From NCBI RefSeq assembly GCF_024347615.1, contig NZ_AP025508.1:1984001-2048000 (forward strand): DNA of 64,000 nucleotides, in the 5' to 3' direction. The notes under the pieces were generated by a model. That model worked only from the letters and a program-made list of their open reading frames with translations, made no database searches and was not told the origin of the DNA. This document shows, piece by piece, positions 1-9,754 of this stretch. Positions within the stretch are counted from its first letter, which is position 1. Every line of letters begins with the position of its first letter. The stretch comes from Vibrio splendidus (GTDB lineage: Bacteria > Pseudomonadota > Gammaproteobacteria > Enterobacterales > Vibrionaceae). The translations under genes and the position numbers were made by a program.

Positions 1-2296
1 CAATGTATGGAGCAACCAAACCTGCGACAGCCAAAGGAAGAATAAGTAAGTTATATCCTAGTGACCAAGCTAGGTTTTCACGGATTATCCTACGCGTTTT
101 TAGCGCTAAAGTACGGGACTTAAGTAATCTATCGAGCTTATCACCCAATAGCACCATATCCGCAGAGGCTTTCGCCACATCAGTACCGCCGCCCATAGCA
201 ACAGACAGGTGAGCACCGGCAAGAATAGGGGCGTCATTGATACCGTCACCAACCATCATGGTGATGTCACTTGCGTCTCTAGAGTTTAAATAAGCCAGCT
301 TGTCTTCCGGCTTCGCGTTAGCAACAATGTCAGTAATACCAATCTCTGCTGCAACAGGCTTCGCATTAATCAAAGAGTCTCCAGTCAGCAGCGTAGTTTT
401 GATTCCCGCTTCTTTGAATTGCTTAATGAACTCGATACTTTCTTTACGAATCGGATCTTCATAAGTGAATGTTGCAATATGACGACCAGACATCGACAAG
501 TAAATACCATTACTTTCAGATGGCTGAGCTTCACCTAGAATGAACTCGCTGCTACCAATCGCCACTTCTTGCCCATTCAACTCGCCAGTAATGCCCGAGC
601 CAATCACGTTGTTTACCGACTCTACTTCGATACCATCAGAAATATAAGTTTTGAACGCTTTAGCGATAGGGTGGTTAGCGTGTTGCTCTAGGCTTGCTGC
701 AACTTGCAAACAAGTGTCTTTATTAAGGTCAGCAAACGTCTCAACTTTACTGATACGAATATCACCTTCAGTCAGAGTGCCCGTTTTATCGATGATCAAG
801 TGGTTTACCTTGCACAAGGTTTCAAATACGTGACCTTTGCGCAGCAAAATACCAAAGTTACCCATACGAGATGTTGAACACGTAATCGCGGTCGGCGTCG
901 CAAGAGACAGAGCGCAAGGGCAGGTCGCTACTAATACTGAAAGCATGATCCAGAAAGCGTCTTCTGGTCGTGTTTGATGCCAGTAGAACCAAGTCCCAAA
1001 TGAAATAATTAAGATAACCGCGACAAAGTATCGAGCCACCACATCGGCGATTTCAGCAATTCGGGGTTTAGACAATTGAGCTTCATCTTGAAGACGAACG
1101 ATATTAGAAATAACCGAATCCGCTTTAGAGGTCATCACTTCCAATTCAAACGATTCATCACCATTCAATGTGCCAGCAAAGACCGTATCACCTTCATTCT
1201 TGACCACATGGATAGATTCGCCAGTCAGCATGGATTCATCGATATGAATTCTGCCAGACAATACTTTGCCATCTGCGGGAATATGTTCACCCGGTAGAAC
1301 GCGAATCTGGTCGCCAACTTTTAAGGTTTTTACCGGTACTTGCTCACCGTCTAGCGTTGTCGCCATCGCAGGAACGAGCTTAAGCAGGTTACCGCTAGCT
1401 GCTGCAGCTTTACGACGCGCGCGCATCTCAAGGAAACGACCAAGCAACAAGAAGAAGGTGAACATCGAGATAGATTCAAAGAACACTTCACCTTGCTCTG
1501 TCACTGTTGCCACTAAACTCGCAACGTAAGCAAATAGCAGAGCGATCGAAACGGGTACATCCATACCCAATGTTCGGCCTTTAATACTGCGCCACGCATT
1601 AATATAGAAAGGTAACGCAGAGTATAGGAGAACAGGTGTTGCGAAGATCAAACTTACCCAACGGAAGTAACTTTTGAATTCAGGTTCAAGGCTGCCAAAT
1701 ACTTCGAGGTAGAGCGCTACAGCTAACATCATGACTTGCATGGTCGCTAAACCAGCAATACCAAGACGATAGAGATAATTCTTCATCGATCGATGATAGG
1801 CGGCTTCTTGTTGATCAGCCTCGAATGGAGCGGCTTTGTAGCCTAGGGTATGGATTGCAGACAACAGCTCGCTCAGTTTAGCCTGAGTGTTGTCCCAGCT
1901 GAGCAGGGCGCGGTTAGTCGTGGTATTAACACGAATACTAACAACCCCTAACTTTGAAGAGACTTGCTTCTCAATAAGCCATGCACAAGCAGCACAAGAG
2001 ACACCTTCTAGTGACAATGTCACTTCAGAAGTATTTTCAGAGTTACGGACGAACTCCAATTGAACATCTTCGTTGTCGTAATGACTGAGTGCTAGAAGTT
2101 GCTCTGGAACTAGATCCGCTTTTTCAGCCGGAGCGGTACGATATTGGTAATAAGAGACCAAACCGCTATCAACGATTGTCTGGGCTACGGTTTCGCAACC
2201 TGGACAACACATCGGTCGAACCGATCCTAAGATTTCTACTTTAAAATCCGTTTCCGCTGGTACATCTTCACCGCAGTGATAACAGGATTCACACAT
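1..2296 (-). CDS. ccoI: Copper-translocating P-type ATPase CcoI (5' part, runs off left edge)
   Basis: P1B-type ATPase of the inner membrane that supplies copper for cbb3 oxidase assembly. About 765 residues are visible from the ATG at 2294-2296; the C-terminus lies beyond base 1. In order: an N-terminal Cys-rich region (CESC, CPGC), a heavy-metal-associated domain with SCAAC near residue 100, TGES in the actuator domain, the CPC metal-transport motif near residue 459, the DKTGT phosphorylation motif near residue 500, and GDGIND before the last membrane helices. The start is 5 bases after the ccoH stop, so the two are co-transcribed. CopA is the alternative, but the Cys-rich N-terminus and the cco context favour CcoI. 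A perfect matS site lies inside the gene at 2011-2023. Confidence 0.95.
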   Translation of the reverse strand, partial: MCESCYHCGEDVPAETDFKVEILGSVRPMCCPGCETVAQTIVDSGLVSYYQYRTAPAEKADLVPEQLLALSHYDNEDVQLEFVRNSENTSEVTLSLEGVSCAACAWLIEKQVSSKLGVVSIRVNTTTNRALLSWDNTQAKLSELLSAIHTLGYKAAPFEADQQEAAYHRSMKNYLYRLGIAGLATMQVMMLAVALYLEVFGSLEPEFKSYFRWVSLIFATPVLLYSALPFYINAWRSIKGRTLGMDVPVSIALLFAYVASLVATVTEQGEVFFESISMFTFFLLLGRFLEMRARRKAAAASGNLLKLVPAMATTLDGEQVPVKTLKVGDQIRVLPGEHIPADGKVLSGRIHIDESMLTGESIHVVKNEGDTVFAGTLNGDESFELEVMTSKADSVISNIVRLQDEAQLSKPRIAEIADVVARYFVAVILIISFGTWFYWHQTRPEDAFWIMLSVLVATCPCALSLATPTAITCSTSRMGNFGILLRKGHVFETLCKVNHLIIDKTGTLTEGDIRISKVETFADLNKDTCLQVAASLEQHANHPIAKAFKTYISDGIEVESVNNVIGSGITGELNGQEVAIGSSEFILGEAQPSESNGIYLSMSGRHIATFTYEDPIRKESIEFIKQFKEAGIKTTLLTGDSLINAKPVAAEIGITDIVANAKPEDKLAYLNSRDASDITMMVGDGINDAPILAGAHLSVAMGGGTDVAKASADMVLLGDKLDRLLKSRTLALKTRRIIRENLAWSLGYNLLILPLAVAGLVAPYI
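2011..2023. promoter_or_regulatory. matS site (MatP binding motif)
   Basis: GTGACAATGTCAC fits the published E. coli matS consensus GTGACRNYGTCAC at every position. It lies inside the ccoI coding sequence. Ten fixed and two half-fixed positions make a chance match in 64 kb unlikely (about 1.5 percent). The window also encodes MatP at 14658-15113. Binding is inferred, not shown. Confidence 0.75.
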
Positions 2297-2301
2297 AAGC
2301 T

Positions 2302-2781
2302 TTAGTTCGTTAGTTGAGTAGGAGTATCAATTGGGAAGTTCATGCGACCTTGCACTAACCATTCAGAATCATGCGGAGAAAGCTCGATAAACCATGGACC
2401 TTGCATTTCATGGTCCAGAGTCAACGTGTAGTTACCGCTCGCATCAGCGGTCAGTAGCTGAGTAAAATCACGGTCAGGGAGCGTTCGGTGCACGAACATA
2501 GCGCTAATAGCAGGGAAGTGGTCTAGCTTGCCTTTGTCTAGGGTAATGATAACTGAGTTACCTTTCTCGCTAACTGAAGCTGATAGGCCAAGCTTTTTAG
2601 CAACGTTTACTTTTGAAATGTCGACATTAATACCTTTACCTTTTTTATAGTAATCTTCAGTGACAACGTTAACTGAATGGTTGGTAAGTATCGCGACTCG
2701 AACCAATGTTAGCATAGAAACGCCAACGGTTAGGAAGATCAAAAACCACGGCCAAAACTGCTTATACCAAGGTTGTACCAT
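2302..2781 (-). CDS. ccoH: FixH/CcoH family cbb3 oxidase assembly protein
   Basis: A 159-residue inner-membrane protein needed for maturation of cbb3 oxidase, thought to act with CcoI. One N-terminal membrane helix (about residues 10-30) is followed by a periplasmic domain that keeps the family features: an Asn-His and Val-Val-Thr-Glu-Asp-Tyr-Tyr-Lys-Lys-Gly stretch just after the helix, and a C-terminal beta-rich region containing GPWFIEL. It lies between the ccoNOQP terminator and ccoI. No ccoG gene separates ccoP from ccoH here, unlike the fixGHIS order in many other bacteria. Confidence 0.9.
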   Translation of the reverse strand: MVQPWYKQFWPWFLIFLTVGVSMLTLVRVAILTNHSVNVVTEDYYKKGKGINVDISKVNVAKKLGLSASVSEKGNSVIITLDKGKLDHFPAISAMFVHRTLPDRDFTQLLTADASGNYTLTLDHEMQGPWFIELSPHDSEWLVQGRMNFPIDTPTQLTN

Positions 2782-2856
2782 ATTATTATTCTCAATATAT
2801 CCAATGAAATAAAACTAATTTTTACAAACACTTAAGGTTATAACTGTAAAAGAAAG

Positions 2857-2879
2857 ACAGCCCCTTAAGAAGGGGCTGT
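2857..2879 (-). terminator. Terminator or attenuator between ccoP and ccoH
   Basis: A perfect 10-bp stem (ACAGCCCCTT paired with AAGGGGCTGT) with a 3-base loop, followed on the minus strand by a T-rich tract. It lies 11 bases past the ccoP stop and about 75 bases before ccoH. It could end the ccoNOQP transcript or lower expression of ccoHI relative to the structural genes. Confidence 0.75.
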
Positions 2880-2889
2880 TATTATTATG

Positions 2890-3864
2890 TTACTCTTTAT
2901 CTGAGTTGCTGAGGCTCCAGACGTAGGCAGCTACGAGCTGTACCTTATCCTCACCGAGGATGTCCTTCCAAGCCGGCATTACACCAGAACGACCGTTCAT
3001 TACTGTTTCAGTTACATCAGCACGAGAATCGCCAAACAACCAATCGCGGTCTGTTAGGTCAGGAGCACCAACAGCAGGGTTACCCTTACCATCTGTACCA
3101 TGACACGCAGCACACACTACGAAACGTGCTTTACCAGCTTCTGCTTCACGTACGTTCACGCTACGACCAGAAAGGCTAAGAGTGTAGCTAACCACTTCTT
3201 TAACGCCTTCTTCGCCAAGTGCATCTTTCCACGCTGGCATTTGACCGACACGACCATGCATGATGGTAGTAACGATCGCTTGTGGTTCACCGCCATATAG
3301 CCATGCATCATCAGTCAAGTTAGGGAAGCCCTTTTGACCACGAGCATCAGAACCATGACACTGAGAACAGTTTTGCAGGAACAAGCGTTGACCAACTTTG
3401 ATTGCGTCAGCATCTGATGCAATGTCAGGAACAGAACGAAGACCGTTCTCATCATGAGCTAGCTTCTTGAATGCTTCGCCAAAGTAAGTGTTCGCGTCAT
3501 CAAGCTCTTTTGCGTACTCATCTAACTGTTTGTTAGCTTGAGCTGCAGCGATTGCAGAGCGAGACTCTTCTACGCTACGAACTGTTTGGTTTGAACTCGT
3601 CCAACCTAGTAGACCTTTAAAGTTGCCAAGGCCTGGGTATAGAGCAAGATAAACAGCTGCAAACACAATTGTGCTAACGAAAAGGTATGTCCACCATTTA
3701 GGTAGTGGGTTATTAAGCTCACGAATACCATCGTATTCATGGCCCATGTCATGACCTTCTTCTACACCTGTTTTATCGTTGGAACACCAACGAAGTAAGG
3801 CTGCACAGCCAATCAGCGTACCGATTGTGATGACTGTTACCCAAATACTCCAGAATGTACTCAT
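2890..3864 (-). CDS. ccoP: cbb3-type cytochrome c oxidase diheme subunit III
   Basis: Membrane-anchored diheme cytochrome c that passes electrons to CcoO and CcoN. The protein has 324 residues. It carries an N-terminal helix, a second hydrophobic helix near residues 55-75, a long charged linker, and two cytochrome c domains with CSQCH and CAACH heme-binding motifs, each followed by a methionine ligand candidate in a QMPAWKD or VMPAWKD motif. The two domains resemble each other, as expected for CcoP. The ATG overlaps the ccoQ stop by one base (TAATG), so translation is coupled. Confidence 0.97.
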   Translation of the reverse strand: MSTFWSIWVTVITIGTLIGCAALLRWCSNDKTGVEEGHDMGHEYDGIRELNNPLPKWWTYLFVSTIVFAAVYLALYPGLGNFKGLLGWTSSNQTVRSVEESRSAIAAAQANKQLDEYAKELDDANTYFGEAFKKLAHDENGLRSVPDIASDADAIKVGQRLFLQNCSQCHGSDARGQKGFPNLTDDAWLYGGEPQAIVTTIMHGRVGQMPAWKDALGEEGVKEVVSYTLSLSGRSVNVREAEAGKARFVVCAACHGTDGKGNPAVGAPDLTDRDWLFGDSRADVTETVMNGRSGVMPAWKDILGEDKVQLVAAYVWSLSNSDKE

Positions 3865-4037
3865 TACTTCGTCACTCCTTGATTTTTATCTTTCGCAGGT
3901 GCTTCATCAGCGAACACTAGGTTTGCATCTTCGTCGAAGCGCGACTTACGATTTTTACCGAAAGCCCACCAAACGATGCCGATGAAACAAGCAAAAACAG
4001 TAACAGTCCAAACACTTTGAAATGTAATAATGTCCAT
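3864..4037 (-). CDS. ccoQ: CcoQ subunit of cbb3 oxidase
   Basis: A 57-residue protein read between ccoO and ccoP. It starts MDIITFQSVWTVTV, has one hydrophobic segment containing IGIVWWAF, and ends in an acidic and lysine-rich cytoplasmic tail. Size, the single helix followed by a WWAF-type motif, and position match CcoQ, which stabilises the oxidase complex. The stop codon overlaps the ccoP start by one base and the start is 9 bases beyond the ccoO stop. Short genes of this kind are easily missed. Confidence 0.93.
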   Translation of the reverse strand: MDIITFQSVWTVTVFACFIGIVWWAFGKNRKSRFDEDANLVFADEAPAKDKNQGVTK

Positions 4038-4046
4038 AATTATTCC

Positions 4047-4667
4047 TTATTTCATTGCGTGGCCAAGCGATTGAAGGTAAGCGATGATTGCATCCATCTC
4101 TGTTTTTCCTTCAACATCTTGTTTAGCGTTAGCAATTTGTTCGTCTGTGTAAGGAACACCAAATTGATTACGGAAGATTTCAAGCTTCTGCTTAGTCAAT
4201 TTGCCATCAAGTACATTCTCAGCAAGCCATGGGAAACCAGGCATGTTTGATTCAGGAACAAGTTCGCGAGGGTCGAGAAGGTGAACACGGTGCCACTCAT
4301 CAGAGTAACGATCACCAACACGCGCTAGATCTGGGCCAGTACGCTTAGAACCCCATAGGAATGGATGTTCCCAAACACTTTCGCCAGCTACAGAGTAGTG
4401 ACCGTAACGTTCAGTTTCAGAGCGGAAAGGACGAATCATTTGGCTGTGACATACGTTACAACCTTCACGAATGTAAATATCACGACCTTCCATTTCCAGA
4501 GCAGAGTAAACGCGTAGGTTTTCTACAGGTTCAGTCGTTTGCTTTTGGAAAATAAGCGGGGTGATTTCTACTAAAGCACCAAAGCTGATTGCGATAACAA
4601 TTAAGATCGCGAGTAGACCAACGTTTTTCTCGACCAACTCATGGCGATTATTTGAATTTGAGCTCAT
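4047..4667 (-). CDS. ccoO: cbb3-type cytochrome c oxidase monoheme subunit II
   Basis: Monoheme cytochrome c subunit that passes electrons from CcoP to the CcoN active site. The 206-residue protein has one N-terminal membrane anchor (about residues 18-40), a single CNVCH heme-binding motif, and the family stretches [31 protein letters not shown] and a C-terminal YLQSLG. It lies 11 bases after ccoN in the same operon. Confidence 0.97.
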   Translation of the reverse strand: MSSNSNNRHELVEKNVGLLAILIVIAISFGALVEITPLIFQKQTTEPVENLRVYSALEMEGRDIYIREGCNVCHSQMIRPFRSETERYGHYSVAGESVWEHPFLWGSKRTGPDLARVGDRYSDEWHRVHLLDPRELVPESNMPGFPWLAENVLDGKLTKQKLEIFRNQFGVPYTDEQIANAKQDVEGKTEMDAIIAYLQSLGHAMK

Positions 4668-4678
4668 TCTAAATCTCC

Positions 4679-6106
4679 TTAAGCCGGTTGAGGGATAGCT
4701 TTAAGGCTATCTTTAGGTGCAGAAACAGTTTTGTACGTGTTGTATGCCAGTAAGAACATACCAGATAGGAAGATAAGACCACCTAAGAAACGTACAAAGT
4801 AGAACGGGTAAGAAGCTTCTACAGACTCTACGAAGCTGTAAGTCAATGTACCGTCAGAGTTAACTGCGCGCCACATCAGACCTTGCATCACACCAGAAAT
4901 CCACATTGCAACAATGTAGAAAACCGTACCAATCGTTGCTAACCAGAAGTGAACATTGATTAGGGATACAGAGTACATACGCTCTTGACCAAATAGTTTA
5001 GGAACTAAGTGGTAAACCGAACCGATAGAAACCATAGCAACCCAACCTAACGCACCAGAGTGAACGTGACCGATAGTCCAGTCCGTGTAGTGAGATAGCG
5101 CGTTAACCGTTTTAATTGCCATCATAGGGCCTTCGAAAGTCGACATGCCGTAGAATGATAGAGAAACGATAAGGAAACGTAGGATTGGGTCGTAACGTAG
5201 CTTATGCCACGCACCAGATAGAGTCATAATACCGTTGATCATGCCACCCCAAGATGGAGCAAACAGAACCAAAGACATAACCATACCTAGAGACTGAGTC
5301 CAGTCTGGAAGTGCAGTGTAGTGTAGGTGGTGAGGACCAGCCCAGATATACAGTGACACAAGAGCCCAGAAGTGAACAATCGACAAACGGTAAGAGTAAA
5401 CAGGGCGACCAGCTTGTTTAGGAACGAAGTAATACATCATACCTAGGAAACCAGCTGTCAATAGGAAGCCTACCGCATTGTGTCCGTACCACCATTGCAC
5501 CATTGCATCAATTGCACCTGCATAAATCGAGTAAGATTCAAACGCAGATACAGGAACAGCTAAGCTGTTAACGATGTGCAACACGGCAACCGTGATGATG
5601 AAGGCTCCGAAGAACCAGTTTGCTACATAAATGTGCGATGTCCTACGTTTAATCATGGTTCCAAAGAACACGACTGCGTAAGCTACCCACACAAGAGTAA
5701 TAGCAATATCGATTGGCCATTCAAGTTCTGCATATTCTTTACCAGAGGTTAAACCTAACGGTAAAGTAATTGCAGCGGACAGGATAATCGCTTGCCAACC
5801 CCAAAAGGTAAAGGCTACGAGAGGGCCACCAAAGAGACGCGTCTGACAGGTACGTTGCACAACATAATATGATGTTGCAAACAGCGCACTTGTACCGAAC
5901 GCAAAAATAACCGCATTAGTATGCAGGGGACGTAAACGACTGTACGTCAACCACGGCGTATCAAAGTTTAGCTGTGGCCAAACTAATTGAGCGGCAATCA
6001 AAACACCAACGCCCATACCGACAATACCCCACAAAATTGTAACGAGGGTAAATTGACGGACGACCGTATAGTTGTAGTTTTGTTCAAGCTGCTTTTCTTG
6101 GCTCAT
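4679..6106 (-). CDS. ccoN: cbb3-type cytochrome c oxidase catalytic subunit I
   Basis: Catalytic heme-copper subunit that reduces oxygen to water with high affinity; a polytopic inner-membrane protein. The ATG at 6106 gives 475 residues. It is preferred because a GGAAG ribosome site sits 7 bases upstream; the in-frame ATG at 6112 is only one base from that site. Metal-ligand candidates are His in HTNAVIF, the CuB His near residue 209 in [10 protein letters not shown], the HHLHYT pair and the HVHSG pair. A Tyr in LYIWAGPHH is a candidate for the His-Tyr cross-link of this family. First gene of ccoNOQP and divergent from the gene at 6365. Confidence 0.97.
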   Translation of the reverse strand: MSQEKQLEQNYNYTVVRQFTLVTILWGIVGMGVGVLIAAQLVWPQLNFDTPWLTYSRLRPLHTNAVIFAFGTSALFATSYYVVQRTCQTRLFGGPLVAFTFWGWQAIILSAAITLPLGLTSGKEYAELEWPIDIAITLVWVAYAVVFFGTMIKRRTSHIYVANWFFGAFIITVAVLHIVNSLAVPVSAFESYSIYAGAIDAMVQWWYGHNAVGFLLTAGFLGMMYYFVPKQAGRPVYSYRLSIVHFWALVSLYIWAGPHHLHYTALPDWTQSLGMVMSLVLFAPSWGGMINGIMTLSGAWHKLRYDPILRFLIVSLSFYGMSTFEGPMMAIKTVNALSHYTDWTIGHVHSGALGWVAMVSIGSVYHLVPKLFGQERMYSVSLINVHFWLATIGTVFYIVAMWISGVMQGLMWRAVNSDGTLTYSFVESVEASYPFYFVRFLGGLIFLSGMFLLAYNTYKTVSAPKDSLKAIPQPA

Positions 6107-6364
6107 TTGCATGCTTCCAATTTCTTATTTACTACACTTTACTTCCAACACGACTCACGTCGTAATGCCACCCAAATTAGAAAAGGAAATTCAGCCTATT
6201 CAGGGCTTTATTTCCACTTGCTGATTTTGAAAAAAAGTGGCATTTTCAACGCGACACTATACTTGAATTAACAAATCAATGACAGAGTAGTAACCTTACG
6301 CTTGGTCTGGAATTGGATTTTTATTTAAAAACTTTGAACTTTGTAACAAGGAGTAAAGATTATA

Positions 6365-6730
6365 ATGGCGGCACAAAAGCTAACAAAAGGCAGGCTTGTT
6401 CAAATTATCGTCATGTTGGTTGTTTTAATAGCGGCATTTACTTGGAGAACAGTAACATACGACAATAACGAAACAGTAAGCTGTATAATTTCAAAACCGT
6501 GTGAATTTGGTATTGATAATCATAATGTTTTAATTTCGGGCGATAGTTCAGGGTATTCAATCGAAACATCTAAAACTGGCAAATTTATCATTAGCTACAA
6601 TGAGAGCGGAATTCTAGAAGAAAAAGGGCCTTCGAATTGGCTGTTACAAACTAATGATAAGACCTCCTCAATAACAGTTACATTTCCACAACAGATAAGC
6701 ACGTTTTCCGTAAACCTTTCTAAAGAGTAA
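6365..6730 (+). CDS. Small single-pass membrane protein, unknown function
   Basis: A 121-residue protein I cannot assign. A basic N-terminus (KLTKGR) is followed by a hydrophobic segment at about residues 11-28, then a mostly beta-like, serine- and threonine-rich domain that should face the periplasm. Two cysteines (about 40 and 46) could form a disulfide. An AAGGAG site lies 11 bases before the ATG. It is divergent from ccoN across a 258-base AT-rich region, so the two may share control. A role linked to the oxidase is only suggested by position. Confidence 0.8.
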   Translation: MAAQKLTKGRLVQIIVMLVVLIAAFTWRTVTYDNNETVSCIISKPCEFGIDNHNVLISGDSSGYSIETSKTGKFIISYNESGILEEKGPSNWLLQTNDKTSSITVTFPQQISTFSVNLSKE

Positions 6731-6845
6731 TAGAGGGAAAACTGAGTCACGCCTCGGTTCTTTTGATAGAAATATGTACCAAATCAGTGAAACACCATGC
6801 ATTAAAGTGTTATAAAGAGGACATTAATAAAGTTTCCCGGAATCT

Positions 6846-8030
6846 ATGAAATTTCTATCAAAAGTCTCTTATTCCCTAGACGATAAAATCGCAGTAGATG
6901 AGTTGCTCAATGGGGTAGAAAACCCTGACGATATTGCCTGTCTTATTTGCTACTGCACAGAAGAGTACTCAACACTCGCTGTGCAGAGATATTTCGTAGA
7001 TGCTCTCCCTAACACCCCAATACATGGCTGCACCACTTGTCACGGCATTATGACCGAAACTGGGTTCCACTCCGGCCCAGTGATAGGCGTACTCATCATC
7101 TATGACTCCGGGATCAACGCCTATGGTACGGGTATCGAGCACTTTAGCGACTCCATAAACCAAAGCACCTTCAGCGCCATCGATAAAGCACTTAAGAACG
7201 CCAACCGAGAAGGTGAAATCCCTGATCTTATCTTACTGCATTCCACTCCTGGCAATGAAGAGAAGGTCATGGCGGCTATCGATAAGAAGTTTGGTACTGA
7301 GGTACCTGTTATTGGTGGCAGCGCGGCGGACAATCAGGTTTCTGGAAACTGGAGTATCTTTACCGAAGAGTCACTCTCTATCAATGGCGTGTCTTTAACT
7401 GTGGTATTTGCTTCTCAGTCCATCTATTCGTCTTTTAGTGCAGGCCATACGCCCACTCGCTATTCTGGGACCGTGACTAAAGTAAGAAACCGAATATTGT
7501 TGGAGATTGACCATAGACCAGCCGTCACCGTTTATAACGAATGGACCAATTTCCATCTAGGTGGTAGTGATGATGGCTATATATTCGAAAAGTCGTCCGT
7601 GTATCCGCTAGGGCGAAAAGTTGGCTCTTCATACGACTACCCATATTTCAAATTGTCCCACTCAATCAGAGAAACAGAGTGCAATGGAATCGAGCTGTTC
7701 ACAGATATCAGTGAAGGCGACACCATTTATTTGATGCAGGGTTCTAAACAGCAATTGATAAGCCGTGCCGCTAATATTATTCACTCTTCTTACTACAACG
7801 ACATGGATTTAGAAGAGAAACTAGGTGCGATCAACATCTTCTGTGCAGGTCCAATGTTGAACCTTAAGCAAGATATGGACGAAGTATGCGATCAAATAAA
7901 TCAAGCACTTAACGGACTCCCATACATATGCCCATTCACCTTTGGTGAACAAGGAAGGTTATCTGGCGGTGAGAGTGCGCACGGAAATTTAATGGTATCG
8001 TCTGCAACGTTTTATAGGTTGAAAAAATAA
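6846..8030 (+). CDS. nosP: FIST domain protein, NosP-like nitric oxide sensor
   Basis: A 394-residue soluble protein with a FIST N-terminal domain (about 25-215, including an IGGSAAD-type stretch) and a FIST C-terminal domain (about 220-375, ending in a GEQG motif). NosP proteins of this architecture bind heme and NO and control a histidine kinase encoded next door. The stop codon overlaps the start of the kinase gene by one base, as expected for such a pair. From memory, V. cholerae has the same arrangement (VC1444-VC1445) beside its cco genes. Heme binding is inferred from family and context; no ligand residue is proven here. Confidence 0.8.
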   Translation: MKFLSKVSYSLDDKIAVDELLNGVENPDDIACLICYCTEEYSTLAVQRYFVDALPNTPIHGCTTCHGIMTETGFHSGPVIGVLIIYDSGINAYGTGIEHFSDSINQSTFSAIDKALKNANREGEIPDLILLHSTPGNEEKVMAAIDKKFGTEVPVIGGSAADNQVSGNWSIFTEESLSINGVSLTVVFASQSIYSSFSAGHTPTRYSGTVTKVRNRILLEIDHRPAVTVYNEWTNFHLGGSDDGYIFEKSSVYPLGRKVGSSYDYPYFKLSHSIRETECNGIELFTDISEGDTIYLMQGSKQQLISRAANIIHSSYYNDMDLEEKLGAINIFCAGPMLNLKQDMDEVCDQINQALNGLPYICPFTFGEQGRLSGGESAHGNLMVSSATFYRLKK

Positions 8031-9754
8031 TGGGCTCTGAAGGTCAAGAAGCGCTGCAAGAAGCACGTATTGAACTGCAAAAACTAAAAGCCCGTGAGCG
8101 AAAACTGGCTGAAGAGAACAGGGTGATCTTATCAACCATCTCTGCGATCAGTAAGGCAAGTAACATATCTGAGATATTTTATAGTCTTGAATTTGTGCTC
8201 AAAAAATACATTAAGTTTGATGACTTTATCGTAATATCTAGGGTAGGGAACGAAGGCAATTTCAAAACCCTACTAACCAATAACAAAGTCTTCGAACAAA
8301 TGAATTGGAGTGATTGTGGCAAGCTATCTCGAGTGATCAATGGAGAATGCACCATCCTTTTTGAACCCAAGTCTCTGGGTGAATTCAATTCCTTACATCC
8401 TATTATCCTCGATCAAATCAACTCTGTTCTAATTACTGGTATCGATAGCGGGCTAACACAATCCGTCATCATCTTTATCCACTCCAATACCAAGCACTTT
8501 AGTGTTGAAACCAAAGCAACCCTAAACCGCTTTAGACCACTGATTGAGCGTGCTGTTTTCGATATTGAAAACAAAGAAAAGCTCGAAGCAACGGTTCGAG
8601 AACGAACAGCAGAACTCGTCACAGCAAGGAAAGATGCAGAGAGAGCCAACAAGGCCAAGTCTGAATTCTTAGCAATGATGAGTCATGAGTTAAGAACCCC
8701 GTTAAATGCCATCATTGGCTTAATAGACACGCTGAAATCCACACCTCTGAACGACGAACAACAGTCTATACTGCTTAATATGAGCACATCATCTGAGCTT
8801 TTATTGGCAATTATCAGTGACGTATTGGATTTTTCTAAGATTGAATCTGGATGTTTCTCACTAGCACCTCAATGGAGCAACGTAAGAGACACTGTAACGT
8901 TTGTATTGTCTGAACAAAAGAAGACAGCAGACTATAAAGGATTGGCGCTAACGGTAACCAGCGATATCCCTGAAGGTGAACTTCATTACATCGACCCAAG
9001 TCGCTTGGCACAAATCCTATTTAATTTGATCGGTAACGCGATCAAGTTCACTGAACGCGGGCATGTTCATGTTTCTATCAAATACCTGCAGAGCTCATTC
9101 TATATAACTGTAGAAGACACCGGGATTGGCATTAGCCCACAACAACTTTCGTCGCTATTCAGTCCATTTGTGCAAGCTGATAGTACAATCACACGCAGAT
9201 TTGGTGGTACCGGTTTAGGCTTGGCGATAACCAAACGACTGGTAGAATTGATGCGAGGACGCATATCTGTAGAAAGTGAGCCAGGTAAAGGATCTAAATT
9301 CGAAGTACAGTTACCAGTGCTTACCAGAGTCACGAACAATCTAGCTCACTGTGAAGAAGACAAATCTTCAAGAGAACTCAGAAGCCGCTATTCAGTTTTA
9401 GTTGTCGAAGACAATCCTACAAATCAAATGGTGATTAAATTGATTCTAACGCGACAAGGCCACGAAGTTTTTATCGCAAGTAACGGTGAAGAAGCCATTG
9501 GCTTTGTTGAAAGAGGAAACGACTCGATAGACATTATCTTGATGGATGTGTCGATGCCAGTAATGGATGGCCTAACGACAACTAAATACATGAGAGACGC
9601 GAACATCAAAACGCCAATCGTCGCGCTAACAGCACACACATCACTGGAAGATAAATATTCGTGCTTAGATGTAGGCATGAATGATTTCGTTACCAAACCA
9701 GTAAGAACCAAAGAGATCACAGAGGCTATTGATCGATTAATGCTTGAAATCTAA
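8030..9754 (+). CDS. vpsS: Hybrid sensor histidine kinase, VpsS-like
   Basis: A 574-residue cytoplasmic hybrid kinase with no clear membrane helix. In order: a coiled coil (1-35), a GAF-like or unassigned sensor region (about 36-170), a second coiled coil, HisKA with the phospho-acceptor His219 in MSHELRTPLN, HATPase_c with N, G1 and G2 boxes (LIGNAIKFTE, DTGIGI, GGTGLGLAI), and a receiver domain with Asp506 in LMDVSMP. VpsS of V. cholerae feeds the LuxU/LuxO quorum phosphorelay and biofilm control; transfer of that role is an inference. Translation is coupled to nosP by the TAATG overlap. Confidence 0.8.
   Translation: MGSEGQEALQEARIELQKLKARERKLAEENRVILSTISAISKASNISEIFYSLEFVLKKYIKFDDFIVISRVGNEGNFKTLLTNNKVFEQMNWSDCGKLSRVINGECTILFEPKSLGEFNSLHPIILDQINSVLITGIDSGLTQSVIIFIHSNTKHFSVETKATLNRFRPLIERAVFDIENKEKLEATVRERTAELVTARKDAERANKAKSEFLAMMSHELRTPLNAIIGLIDTLKSTPLNDEQQSILLNMSTSSELLLAIISDVLDFSKIESGCFSLAPQWSNVRDTVTFVLSEQKKTADYKGLALTVTSDIPEGELHYIDPSRLAQILFNLIGNAIKFTERGHVHVSIKYLQSSFYITVEDTGIGISPQQLSSLFSPFVQADSTITRRFGGTGLGLAITKRLVELMRGRISVESEPGKGSKFEVQLPVLTRVTNNLAHCEEDKSSRELRSRYSVLVVEDNPTNQMVIKLILTRQGHEVFIASNGEEAIGFVERGNDSIDIILMDVSMPVMDGLTTTKYMRDANIKTPIVALTAHTSLEDKYSCLDVGMNDFVTKPVRTKEITEAIDRLMLEI

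Noticed and set aside
6244-6285. Possible FNR/ANR box upstream of ccoN (TTGAATTAACAAATCAA)
   Set aside because: The two half-sites are 3 bases too far apart for the 14-base FNR consensus, and the nearby TTGCTGATTTTGAA matches only one half well.
6969-7333. Minus-strand frames inside nosP
   Set aside because: They lie fully within a well-supported gene on the other strand and show no family features.
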